Source of the DNA: JBBQER01 sp052148155
GTDB taxonomy: Bacteria; Actinomycetota; Acidimicrobiia; IMCC26256; PALSA-610
Reading direction: 5' to 3'
DNA length: 10,041 nt
Assembly (NCBI GenBank): GCA_052148155.1
Contig: JBKQIY010000029.1
Location: forward strand, 1-10,041
Below the pieces are notes generated by a model. The model was not told the DNA's origin, did not search any database, and saw only the letters and a program-made list of their open reading frames with translations. The position numbers and the translations under genes were made by a program. Positions 1 through 7,700 of this stretch are shown here, piece by piece (position 1 is the first letter of the stretch; every line of letters starts with the position of its first letter).

Positions 1-1
1 C

Positions 2-1432
2 TTCATGACGGTGTTGTCGAAGACCACGGTCGAGTCGGCCAAGCATCTCCGCCGTGTCGAGTTCGGTGCGATGGTGGGGACCGGCCGGGCGCCGGCGGTG
101 AAGACGTTGCGCCGCAAACTCGTCGAGCTTGTCGCGCAAGCCAAGGCATCCGAGTTCGGTGTCGGGTTGGCCCGCCGGTGGGTCGAGTCCGGGATCGTCG
201 CCACCGCCTATCTGTATGTCGACGGCCATATGGAGACCTATACCGGGAAACGTCGTCTGCAAGAGGTGTGGAACTCGCAACGCCGCATGCCGCTGCCCGG
301 CATCCACCGCTACTTCGTCGGCGATATCGAGGGTCGCCCGCTGCTGTTCCTCACCGAACCGTTGTCGGCGAATCTCGCCAAAGCGCTGCCCCGCGTCGTC
401 GAAGCCGTCCGCGAGGTCGTGGGCGACCGTCCCTTCACGATGATCTTCGACCGGGGCGGCTACGACGCCAAACTGTTCGCGTGGCTCGCAAGCGAACACA
501 TCGGGTTCATCACTTACCAGCGCGGCAAACCGAACCTGTCCGACGACGCGTTCCACCGACGCGAGACCCGCTTCGAGGGACGCCGCGTCCGGTTCCGTCT
601 CGCCGAAGACGACGTCACGATCGGCCGTTCGGGCCCATGGAGGCGGATCGTTCTCCGCACCAAAGACGGCCATCAGACCCCGATCATCACCAACCTCGGC
701 CCCGAGACCGGCGCGGCACGCATCGCGTGTTTGATGTTCGCCCGGTGGCGTCAAGAGAACCTGTTCAAATACATGGGCGACCATCACGGGCTCGACACGC
801 TCGCCAGCTACGCGTACACGCCCGCCGATCCGAACACGCAAATCCCGAACCCGCAACGTAAACAGTTCGACCGCCAAATCGCAGAACTCCGCAAACAAGC
901 CGCCATCCTGCGCGCCGAACTCGGCGACGCGTTGGTCAACGAACCGAAAGCAAACAGTCGCAGCGCCCACGGCCTCAAAACCGTCCAGCGCGGCACGGTC
1001 AAACACCTACGCCAGATCGAAGGCGACATCGACCGTCTCGTCGCCGCCCGCAAACCGCTCCCCGCCCGCGTCTCAATCGCCGACGCCGGCACCAGCCGCG
1101 ACGTCATGTGCCTCGAACACAAAGCGATCATCGACCGCGTCAAAATCGCCGCCTACAACGCCGAGGACTGGCTCTGCGATCGACTCGTCGTGCACTACCC
1201 CAACGTGCATGACGTACGCGATCTCCTCCGATCCTTCGCCCAGCTCTCCGGCGAGATCCGCACCACCGACGGGACCGTCACCGTCACCCTCGACCCGCCC
1301 GACACCCCCAAACATCGCCGCGCGCTCCAAGGTCTCATCACCGATCTCAACGCCATCGGCGCCACCTACCCCGGCACCGACATCCCCGTCACCTACCACC
1401 TCAAAACGCACCACTCAGAAACGGCGGCTTGA
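2..1432 (+). CDS. DDE-type transposase, 5'-truncated by the window edge
   Basis: This is the C-terminal part of a large transposase with an RNase-H-like catalytic core. The reading frame is open through the first base, so the true start lies upstream; the ATG at 5 is probably internal. Counting from that ATG, a DDE triad is visible: D73 in YVDGH, D149 in IFDRGGYD, and E251 in RWRQENLFKYM. These spacings and contexts fit an IS4-like superfamily core. A charged helical stretch at about residues 283-350 could be a coiled coil. The tail (KIAAYNAEDWL, then YPGTDIPVTYHL) matches my memory of the conserved C-terminus of a widespread group of 'putative transposase' proteins, so the 3' end looks intact. 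The missing N-terminus would be expected to carry the DNA-binding domain. I cannot assign the IS family or see the element's ends. A strong stem-loop starts 40 bp after the stop. Confidence 0.85.
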   Translation, partial: FMTVLSKTTVESAKHLRRVEFGAMVGTGRAPAVKTLRRKLVELVAQAKASEFGVGLARRWVESGIVATAYLYVDGHMETYTGKRRLQEVWNSQRRMPLPGIHRYFVGDIEGRPLLFLTEPLSANLAKALPRVVEAVREVVGDRPFTMIFDRGGYDAKLFAWLASEHIGFITYQRGKPNLSDDAFHRRETRFEGRRVRFRLAEDDVTIGRSGPWRRIVLRTKDGHQTPIITNLGPETGAARIACLMFARWRQENLFKYMGDHHGLDTLASYAYTPADPNTQIPNPQRKQFDRQIAELRKQAAILRAELGDALVNEPKANSRSAHGLKTVQRGTVKHLRQIEGDIDRLVAARKPLPARVSIADAGTSRDVMCLEHKAIIDRVKIAAYNAEDWLCDRLVVHYPNVHDVRDLLRSFAQLSGEIRTTDGTVTVTLDPPDTPKHRRALQGLITDLNAIGATYPGTDIPVTYHLKTHHSETAA

Positions 1433-1471
1433 CCCCCATGTCCAGACATCTGAGCTTAGTTCGGAGAACGC

Positions 1472-1511
1472 GTCGCGGCCCGTCGGGGCATCCGGTCCGA
1501 CGGGCCGTGAC
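1472..1511 (+). terminator. 15-bp stem-loop downstream of the transposase
   Basis: The left arm at 1472-1486 pairs with the right arm at 1497-1511 over 15 bp, with a single G-T wobble (1475/1508) and a 10-nt loop. The core GGCCCGTCGG / CCGACGGGCC is perfect. It begins 40 bp after the transposase stop. There is no T-run, which is common for actinobacterial terminators. It could instead be part of the inserted element's end or a structured RNA. The inverted repeat is seen directly; its role is inferred. Confidence 0.5.
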
Positions 1512-2537
1512 ACATCTCGCCTAGCGGTCACCCAATGTCGCGCCTGGCGAGGCCGGGATGGCAGAGAGGGAGACCATCCCGCCATCGCGAACCTAAGACC
1601 AGCCCGGGCGACTCGCCATCGCGGGAGCGAGATGACATGCGCTGTGCACCCAACCGCAACCTCCGCGTCGCTCCCGCGACCACCCGTGCGGGCTGCCAAC
1701 AACGTGCGCAATGTCCTGGATGCGCATCTCGCTGGCCGAGTCAGACTCGACCTTGCTGGCAACGGGTAGCGCTTCCCGATCATCACCCGCCCGTCCGGCG
1801 AAACTCGCAAGGATGGACTGTCGCCTACGCGTTCGGAGGGGTCCGAGACAAGCAGGAGGCGGTTCGGGCCGCGTTCTTTGAACTCAGATTGACGCGTCGC
1901 ACCAGCATTGCCGGGGCGCTGATCTCAGACCACGAACACGACGGACTGCGCCGCGATCGGCATTCGTCCGGTCGGCGATGCCGGAGAAGCGCTCCGCAGT
2001 TTCGGAGGGTGTCGAGACCGACGCCGACGAAATGTATGGCCCTCCATGTCGCGCTCGGAAGGATGCGTCGGGGCCGGACATCACGCTCGGTGCACATCCG
2101 CGTCGTTTGCACTGGCGGGTGGGACGACGTCGAACCTCTGTGCGTACAACTGTCTGCTTCGACGAACACGAGGCGGATCCTGGTCGATGCGTGAGGTCGA
2201 TCGTGGATCCCTGGCGGCGGGTATGACGTCGTACGGAATAGCGCGCACGGCATCACCCTGCCGTGACGGTTGTCCTCCGTCGTCGAATTCCATCAGGTCG
2301 AAGTGGACTGCGGGTACGGTACGGCCGGTCGTCTTTCACGGACAACGGACCCGGAGCTCCTCGATGTCGAGTGCCAAGCGTGCGGTAGCACCTGTCACGA
2401 ATCGTCGCGATTTGGCCGGGTATCGGTCGGCCGTCGATGATGTTGCTTCGGATATGCGAAATACCCGCGACCTCGGTTGCTGCCGACGCCGGGCATCGAC
2501 CAATCTTCGGGAGACCGAACCCCTCGAAAGGATACGA
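1512..2537. other. About 1 kb without a supportable gene
   Basis: Open frames cross this stretch on both strands, for example plus-strand frames at 1535-2194 and from 2046. Their translations are rich in Arg, Ser and Pro, lack recognisable motifs, and have none of the residue patterning of the real genes nearby. They look like chance frames in GC-rich DNA. A smaller hairpin lies at 1554-1581 (8-bp arms CGGGATGG/CCATCCCG, 12-nt loop). The last part must hold the promoter of the lipoprotein gene at 2538, but I see no convincing -35/-10 pair. It may hold degraded gene remnants next to the transposase. Confidence 0.5.
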
Positions 2538-3467
2538 ATGAGACCTTCCAAGATGACGGTCGCCGTGACCGTCGTAACGCTCGCCCTGATCGCGGGTGCG
2601 TGTAGCAGTAGTAGCAAGAGCAGCACCAGCACCAGCACCGCGCCGACCACCCCGGCCACGACGGCTTCGACCGCGCCGACGCCGCTCACGATTACCGCAG
2701 GCGACTACGAATACACCGGGGTGCCCCCGACCATGACTGCGGGAATCGTCCACATCGATTTCGTCAACAAAGGCACGATCAACCACGAGATGGCGTTCCT
2801 CAAGGTGACGAACACCAACAACGTGACGGCCATTTTCAGCGGTCTCAGCAAGGTTCTCAACGGCGGAAAGTTTCCGTCGGACTTCCTCGCCGCGACCGGC
2901 GTCCACGACACGGCGCCGGGCCAGACGACCGCTACGGAGTTCAACCTCACGCCAGGTAACTGGATTGCGTTGTGTACTGACACCGGCATCGTCGGGAGCG
3001 CGAAGCAGGGAGAGCCGCACTTCTTGCGCGGCATGTACAAGAGGATCACGGTGACGGGAACCGGCGGCACCACGCTCCCAACCGTGGGGGAGACCTTGAC
3101 GGCGCACGACTACGGCTTCGACGTGAGCCAGTTGAAGGCCGGCACGCAGACTGTCCTATTTAAGAACATCGGCCCGATGGAATGGCACTTCGCCGACATT
3201 ATGGAATTCCCCAAGGGAACGACGGTGACGCAGGCCACGGCCGCGATCCCCAAGCTTCTCGCCTCGCAGGGACCGCCACCGGCTGGTGTCCCCGCGCCGA
3301 CCCCTGTCATCCAATCGGCGGTCACGAGTCCGGGCAACGGCAACACGTTCACCGCCACATTCGATGCAGGCCGAACGTACGTGGTGTTGTGCTTCGTGTC
3401 TGACAAGACCGGCGGTCTCCCGCACGCAATCTCTCACCACATGTACAAGGTGTTCACGATTTCCTGA
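2538..3467 (+). CDS. Secreted lipoprotein with two tandem cupredoxin-like domains
   Basis: A 309-residue exported protein. The ATG at 2538 is preceded by GAAAGGA at 2526-2532 and starts a classic lipoprotein signal: K5, a hydrophobic core at 7-19, and lipobox residues I18-A-G-A-C22. The frame is open further upstream, but that extension lacks coding character. A Ser/Thr/Ala/Pro linker at 23-50 tethers the globular part. Two domains of similar plan follow. Domain 1 (about 52-173) has H83 in NHEM, C146 in ALC, then H161 and M166 in PHFLRGMYK. Domain 2 (about 185-309) has H217 in EWHF, C285 in VLC, then H296 and M302 in PHAISHHMYK. This His...Cys...His...Met order is that of type-1 copper proteins, although the Cys-to-His loops (14 and 10 residues) are longer than in plastocyanin. 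Copper binding and an electron-transfer or copper-handling role on the outer face of the membrane are inferred. No redox partner gene is adjacent. A strong terminator follows the stop by 14 nt. Confidence 0.8.
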   Translation: MRPSKMTVAVTVVTLALIAGACSSSSKSSTSTSTAPTTPATTASTAPTPLTITAGDYEYTGVPPTMTAGIVHIDFVNKGTINHEMAFLKVTNTNNVTAIFSGLSKVLNGGKFPSDFLAATGVHDTAPGQTTATEFNLTPGNWIALCTDTGIVGSAKQGEPHFLRGMYKRITVTGTGGTTLPTVGETLTAHDYGFDVSQLKAGTQTVLFKNIGPMEWHFADIMEFPKGTTVTQATAAIPKLLASQGPPPAGVPAPTPVIQSAVTSPGNGNTFTATFDAGRTYVVLCFVSDKTGGLPHAISHHMYKVFTIS

Positions 3468-3481
3468 CCGGACGCGATCTT

Positions 3482-3519
3482 GATGGAGCGGTCCGGGTTT
3501 CGACCCGGGCCGCTCCATC
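3482..3519 (+). terminator. Terminator of the cupredoxin lipoprotein gene: 17-bp stem, TTCG loop
   Basis: Bases 3482-3498 pair with 3503-3519 over 17 bp with one G-T wobble (3492/3509), closing on a TTCG tetraloop at 3499-3502. The hairpin starts 14 nt after the stop codon at 3465-3467. No U-tract follows. The very stable stem, the UUCG loop and the position make this the clearest terminator in the window. The symmetric structure could act in both directions. Confidence 0.8.
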
Positions 3520-3989
3520 CGTTCACCGGCCCGTCTTGCGGACCCACGACCGCAACCCATTGCATCTGACGACCCGCTGTTACGCAGGCTGCCGGTTCCG
3601 TTTTGCAACAGTTCGGGCTGTCGTTGTCGCCGCGTCCGAAACGCGGCACTGACACGCACGCTTGCGACCACGTACGGCTCGGCGAGGACGGCACGACACT
3701 GGCGCCAGATGTAGCGCTCGCGCGCGAACGCTCCCCCACTGAACGCTCCAGCCCGGCCGATTCCGGTTCCGGCCCGACACAGAGAACTTGTTCGGGTACG
3801 GCGATGCGCCTCTCGCAGACACGAAGGAAAGGCAGCGCTGTCGCACCCGTGTGTTCCAATGCGGGGACGCAACGTCAACCATCCGGTGCGGGACTTCACG
3901 TCGCGAGTCCGTCCGCGACGGCACAGATCACCGAACGCAGCTCAGCTGAGCCTGTGGTGATCGACTGACAACACCACAGTGGGGCCGCG
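3520..3989. other. 470 bp without a supportable gene
   Basis: This lies between the terminator and the ArdC gene. A 121-codon plus-strand frame at 3603-3968 and longer minus-strand frames exist, but their products are Ser/Arg/Pro-rich, without domains or good ribosome binding sites. I treat them as chance frames. The region must contain the ArdC promoter, which I could not pinpoint. Confidence 0.45.
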
Positions 3990-4844
3990 ATGTATCCGTC
4001 CGACGGCCCGTCACTCTTGGGAGCAGTATCTCCTGTGAGCACTCCTGAAACCTCAGCCGACGTGCGCGAGCGACTCGCTGAAGCGGTCGAGCGTATGGCC
4101 GATACTGAAACGTTCGCCGCGTGGCTACGCGCTCGAGCGACGTTCCACGACTACTCGTTCTCGAACTCGATCCTCATCGCCGCGCAGCGGCGAGACGCCA
4201 CCCAGGTCGCTGGATACAGGGCCTGGCATGCTCTCGGTCGTCAGGTTCGAAAGGGCGAGCACGGCATACGAATTCTCGCTCCGTGTGTTCGCAAGGTCGA
4301 GGACGCGCACACCGGAGAACGTACGCCGCGCGTTGTCGGTTTCCGTTACGTCTGCGTTTTTGACGTGTCGCAGACGGACGGCGATGACCTACCCGTGCTG
4401 GAATATCGACTGCTCGATGGCGAGTGCCCCGACATGTCCGACTTCCTCTGCGGCGTTGCACGGTCAGCCGGGCTGGAGATTCGCCGAGAGGCCCTGACCG
4501 ATGGGACGCATGGATATCTCTCGCGGGCTGAGCGGCTGATCGTCGTTGAACGCAGGCAGTCGGGGGCGATGACTGCCAAGGTTGTCGCGCACGAGCTTGG
4601 CCACTACTTCGACCCATGGCTCGTTGAGCATGCCGACGAGTACAGCTCACATCGTGGTGACTGTGAAGCGGTCGCCGAATCCGTCGCATACGTGATCGCT
4701 GCGTCGTACGGCTTGGATGCGGGACCAACCGCGGTTGGCTACGTCGCGTCATGGACCGACGGTGACGCGGCACGAGTGCGCGATCTTGCGGAGCGGATCG
4801 ATGCGAGCGTGGCCGCCGTCTTCGGACGGAAAGACGACACGTAA
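3990..4844 (+). CDS. ArdC-like antirestriction / ssDNA-binding protein with zinc metallopeptidase domain
   Basis: A 284-residue protein with the two-part ArdC layout. The N-terminal part (about 25-130) resembles the ArdC ssDNA-binding domain (formerly DUF1738). Its signature is FHDYSFSNSILIAAQ, then YRAWHALGRQVRKGEHGIRILAP at about 76-98, then FRYVCVFDVSQT. The C-terminal part is an ImmA/IrrE-like metallopeptidase: HELGH at 201-205 supplies two zinc ligands and the catalytic Glu, and DCEAVAESVAYVI at 224-236 supplies the likely third ligand. ArdC proteins are known from conjugative plasmids, where they bind single-stranded DNA and protect incoming DNA from restriction. No relaxase, conjugation or restriction gene is visible here, so the gene is solitary. 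The start is uncertain: the ATG at 3990 has only a weak GTGGGG upstream, while a GTG at 4035 with GGGAG at 4019-4023 would give 269 residues and keep both domains. Confidence 0.85.
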   Translation: MYPSDGPSLLGAVSPVSTPETSADVRERLAEAVERMADTETFAAWLRARATFHDYSFSNSILIAAQRRDATQVAGYRAWHALGRQVRKGEHGIRILAPCVRKVEDAHTGERTPRVVGFRYVCVFDVSQTDGDDLPVLEYRLLDGECPDMSDFLCGVARSAGLEIRREALTDGTHGYLSRAERLIVVERRQSGAMTAKVVAHELGHYFDPWLVEHADEYSSHRGDCEAVAESVAYVIAASYGLDAGPTAVGYVASWTDGDAARVRDLAERIDASVAAVFGRKDDT

Positions 4845-5417
4845 TACTCGATGTTGCCAATCCTCCTCGGGAAGTGCTCCCGCCGCCTCGAATATCCAAC
4901 CGCGGACCTTCGGGACGGACGATCGGTGTCCGTACCAGCTCCGCCTGGCCGCTTCGCGGCGTGCAAGACACGCTCGCTCGACGAGGGAAGTCTGTGTTCG
5001 TCATCACGACCGGGGTCGGTCACGAATCAAGGACCTCGGCGTGTCCGTTCATCGGCGACCTCTGACGCACAGTCGCCGGTCGTGGTCGCCGCCGATCATC
5101 GCTTCGACCGGCTTTCCAGTCCGAATCTCCCCGCCTGTAATGCGTCCGGTCGCCGGCAGATGCAGAGACGCTCACTCGTGACCGGAGGCGCGCTCCAAAT
5201 CCGCGCCCACGCCGAGGGAACGAATACCTCAGACTTCGGAGCCATTGTTGGGGACGCGCGCCCGCGGGCTGACGGTGCTCACACCTCTTGTCGGTGACTG
5301 CTGACGGGCTCGGGACGCGCGCGCGAACCGAAGTGAATTCGTCGTTTGCGCGCTTTCAGGCACCTCGTTCGCAGGTCTACAGTCGTATCGGGAGCTGTAT
5401 CGGCGGAGTGATCTGAG
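4845..5417. other. 573 bp without a supportable gene
   Basis: A 148-codon plus-strand frame at 4851-5297 has low-complexity Arg/Ser-rich content and no motif, and minus-strand frames are no better. A small inverted repeat (CGGCGAC at 5053-5059, GTCGCCG at 5072-5078, 12-nt loop) could be a weak ArdC terminator, but it lies more than 200 bp after the stop. The promoter of the small gene at 5418 should be near the right end. Confidence 0.4.
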
Positions 5418-5573
5418 ATGTCTGACATGTGGAGGGTCATCATCGGAGTCGTGTCGATCCTCACTTGGGTCGCCGTGCTGTCATGGTGGGCGCGTCCGCG
5501 TGAGTTCCGGCACGCTCACAAAGCATCGTCGGAGTCGAAGTTCACAGTCGATAAGGCACCGACTCGCGAGTAG
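5418..5573 (+). CDS. Small single-span membrane protein, 51 aa
   Basis: An ATG at 5418 preceded by GGAG at 5405-5408 (9-nt spacing) opens a 51-codon frame ending in TAG at 5571-5573. The product starts MSDMWRV, has one strong hydrophobic segment at residues 7-25 (VIIGVVSILTWVAVLSWWA) and ends with a basic, polar tail of about 26 residues (RPREFRHAHK and onward). The positive charge after the span predicts the tail on the cytoplasmic side. It resembles no family I know. The well-placed ribosome binding site, the clean transmembrane pattern and the charge distribution argue that it is real. It stands alone; a small hairpin follows the stop by 22 nt. A role cannot be inferred. Confidence 0.55.
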   Translation: MSDMWRVIIGVVSILTWVAVLSWWARPREFRHAHKASSESKFTVDKAPTRE

Positions 5574-5595
5574 CGGACGACGTCTCCGCCTACCA

Positions 5596-5615
5596 GGCCA
5601 GAACAGGATCTGGCC
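5596..5615 (+). terminator. Short hairpin after the small membrane gene
   Basis: A perfect 7-bp stem, GGCCAGA at 5596-5602 and TCTGGCC at 5609-5615, with a 6-nt loop. It is 22 nt past the stop at 5573 and lies between convergent genes. The stem is short and no T-run follows, so terminator function is tentative. Confidence 0.25.
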
Positions 5616-5817
5616 GTCGATCTGGGCAGACCGGATGGTCGTTGGGCGTTCGGAGCGCGATGGACACACGAAATCGGCTCGGCGCCCTTGCCCGCAAGCC
5701 GCGGCATCACCAGCCGTCGTCGGCATGACCATCTGGCCGCGAACTGACTTTGACAGGCCGGTCGCCAAACGGGCGGGACTGGCGGGGCCGATACGACGGT
5801 CTGTTCCAGTCGTTCGG

Positions 5818-7644
5818 TTATGCGGTGACGGGCGCTGAGGGCGCTGATGGGCGGCCGGTACCGCGCGTGTTGGTCGCGGTCACGGCGCAGGCGTACGTCT
5901 TGCCTTCGGTGAGGGCGGTCACGGTGAGCGGATCGAGCTTGCCCGTCTTGGATTTGATCGCGCCGTGGTTCACCGATGTACACGTTGCTGTGTAACGCGT
6001 GATCGGCGCGCCGTTGTTCACGGGCACTGCGAATGCCACTTTGAGCGCACCGGCGGCGACCTTCGTGACGTGCACCCCGGTCGCCGCGCCCGGAGCCCCG
6101 ACCGTGACTGGTCCCGAGAGCCCTGAGGCTGAACCTTCGATGGATCCGTTCTCCGCCGCGACGGTGAACCGATACGTCGAGCCGTTGACGAGTCGCGAGA
6201 TCACGGTGGTCGTGCCCGGTCCGGGGATCAAGGTCGACAGCTGCGCCTGCGACCCGAGAACTGGGGTGACGATGTACCCGGCGACACAGCCGCTCGCCGA
6301 CGGTGCCCAACTCACGACCGCGGAACCGTTCCCCGGGGCTGTCGAGAGCACACTCGGCGCGGACGGCATCCCGCAGCCCGTGCCGTTCGCGCCCGGCCAG
6401 ATCACTCGCGACGGAGCTGACGGGACACTCGTGCCGGCGATATTCGTCGCGGTGACTGTGCACTGGTAGGGGTATTGGCTCACCAATCCGGTCACGACGA
6501 TCGGGCTTGCCGGGCCGGTCGCCGACATGGTCGGCTCGGTATCCAACGACACGCACGTTGCTGTGTATCTCGTGATCGGTGCCCCACCGTCGAACCCTGG
6601 CGTGAACGCCACGGATATGCCAGCGATCCCGGCGGTGGTCACCGAAGCGTCGGCGGGCGCATCCGGCGCGGCGGCCGGAACCGTTGCGGTGGTGATCCGC
6701 CCGATCGAGTGGTTGCCGACGTTGTCGAACCACAACGCACCGTCGGGTCCTGCGGTGATGCCAAGTGGCTCTGAAATGCCAGGGTCGCTGTAGAAGGTCA
6801 CCGCCCCGGCCGTGGTGATCCGCCCAATCGAGTGGTTGCCGTTGTTCGTGAACCACAGCGCGCCGTCGGGTCCTGCGGTAATGCTGAACGGGTCTGCAAT
6901 GCCAGGGGCGCTGTAGTGGGTGACGACCCCGGTGGTGGTGATCCGCCCGATCGAGTGGTCGCCGTTGTTCGTAAACCACAGCGCACCGTCGGGTCCGGCC
7001 GCGATGTTATTCGGGCTTCCGCTCGGGTCGGCGAAGTTGGTGACCGTTCCCGTGGTGGTGATCCGCCCGATCGAGCTGTTGGCGTAGTTCGTGAACCACA
7101 ACGCACCGTCGGGTCCGGCGGTAATGCTCGTGGGATCTGCGATGGTGGCAGAAGTGAAGCTGGTGACTGTCCCCTCGGTGCTGATCCGTCCAATCGAGTT
7201 GTTGAAGTTGGTGAACCACAGAGCACCGTCGGGCCCGGCCGCGATGTCGATCGGGTCTGCGATACCGGCGTTGGTGTAGTTGGTGACCACGCCTGTGGTA
7301 GTGATCCGTCCGATCGAACTGTTGCCTTTGTTCGTGAACCACAACGCACCGTCGTGTCCGGCGGTGATGCTGATCGGGTCTGCGATGGTGGGGGCGGTGT
7401 AGTTGGTGATCACTCCGGCGGTCGTGATCCGTCCGATCGAACTGTTGCCATTGTTCGTGAACCACAACGCACCGTCAGGCCCGACGGTAATGCTGGTCGG
7501 GTCTGCGATGGTCGGGTCCGTGTATTGCGTGACGGCAGCGCCCGCCGGGCGGGCCGCGACTGTCGCGGCGAGGCCGGTGAACGGTCCGGCGATCAGCAAC
7601 GCGAGAAAGGCGGTCCGCGCCTGGCGACTTCTCACACGCCTCAT
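5818..7644 (-). CDS. Secreted seven-bladed streptogramin-lyase-like propeller with three FnIII domains
   Basis: A 608-residue exported protein. The ATG at 7644-7642 has a very strong GGGGAGGGG just upstream. Residues 1-36 form a Sec signal peptide: a basic RRVRSRQAR start, a hydrophobic core at about 11-31, and cleavage likely after A34-G-A36. Residues 39-322 hold seven repeats of 40-41 residues. Each carries a DGALWF core (starting at 57, 98, 139, 179, 219, 260 and 301) followed by SIGRIT or SIGRIS. This is the blade motif of virginiamycin B lyase-like propellers, and seven blades make a closed ring. FnIII domains follow at about 328-417, 426-516 and 519-608. The first and third share APITRYTATC with a second Cys at 395 and 586, suggesting an internal disulfide. 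I see no LPXTG signal or C-terminal membrane anchor. In the lyase family I recall WFTE in the blades; here it is WFTN six times and WFDN once, so lyase activity is doubtful. Carbohydrate or surface binding is more plausible, but this is inference. Confidence 0.85.
   Translation of the reverse strand: MRRVRSRQARTAFLALLIAGPFTGLAATVAARPAGAAVTQYTDPTIADPTSITVGPDGALWFTNNGNSSIGRITTAGVITNYTAPTIADPISITAGHDGALWFTNKGNSSIGRITTTGVVTNYTNAGIADPIDIAAGPDGALWFTNFNNSIGRISTEGTVTSFTSATIADPTSITAGPDGALWFTNYANSSIGRITTTGTVTNFADPSGSPNNIAAGPDGALWFTNNGDHSIGRITTTGVVTHYSAPGIADPFSITAGPDGALWFTNNGNHSIGRITTAGAVTFYSDPGISEPLGITAGPDGALWFDNVGNHSIGRITTATVPAAAPDAPADASVTTAGIAGISVAFTPGFDGGAPITRYTATCVSLDTEPTMSATGPASPIVVTGLVSQYPYQCTVTATNIAGTSVPSAPSRVIWPGANGTGCGMPSAPSVLSTAPGNGSAVVSWAPSASGCVAGYIVTPVLGSQAQLSTLIPGPGTTTVISRLVNGSTYRFTVAAENGSIEGSASGLSGPVTVGAPGAATGVHVTKVAAGALKVAFAVPVNNGAPITRYTATCTSVNHGAIKSKTGKLDPLTVTALTEGKTYACAVTATNTRGTGRPSAPSAPVTA
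6679..7530 (-). repeat. Seven tandem 120-123 bp repeats encoding propeller blades
   Basis: Within the propeller gene, the segment AACCACAACGCACCGTC (plus strand) and its near-identical variants recur about every 120-123 bp from 6729 to 7474. The repeats encode residues 39-322. The similarity is strong at DNA level, including third positions, which suggests recent duplication or gene conversion among blades rather than only protein-level constraint. Confidence 0.8.
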
Positions 7645-7671
7645 CGCCCCTCCCCGAAGTTGTGCGCGGCG

Positions 7672-7700
7672 ACGGTACGCGGCGCCGAAATCTTCGTCGA
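7672..7700 (-). promoter_or_regulatory. Possible promoter of the propeller gene
   Basis: On the minus strand, TCGACG (7700-7695) and TACCGT (7677-7672) are separated by 17 nt. They match TTGACA at four of six positions and the actinobacterial TAnnnT -10 pattern. Transcription would begin near 7665, giving a leader of about 20 nt that carries the strong GGGGAGGGG ribosome binding site. Seen by eye only; the match is modest. Confidence 0.3.

Noticed and set aside
2046..2537. Extending the cupredoxin lipoprotein to an ATG at 2046.
   Set aside because: The extension has no coding character and would bury the lipoprotein signal peptide. The ATG at 2538 has a proper GAAAGGA site and begins a typical lipobox signal.
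3490..3519. GGTTTCGACCC looks like a tRNA T-arm next to an acceptor-like sequence.
   Set aside because: The bases form a continuous 17-bp hairpin with a TTCG loop right after a stop codon. No D-arm, anticodon arm or acceptor pairing can be found upstream.
3603..3968. A 121-codon plus-strand frame between the lipoprotein and ArdC genes.
   Set aside because: Low-complexity Ser/Arg/Pro product, no ribosome binding site and no recognisable motif.
6679..7530. Regular repeats that might suggest a CRISPR array or minisatellite.
   Set aside because: The period of 120-123 bp keeps an open frame and encodes propeller blades; there are no unique spacers between short repeats.
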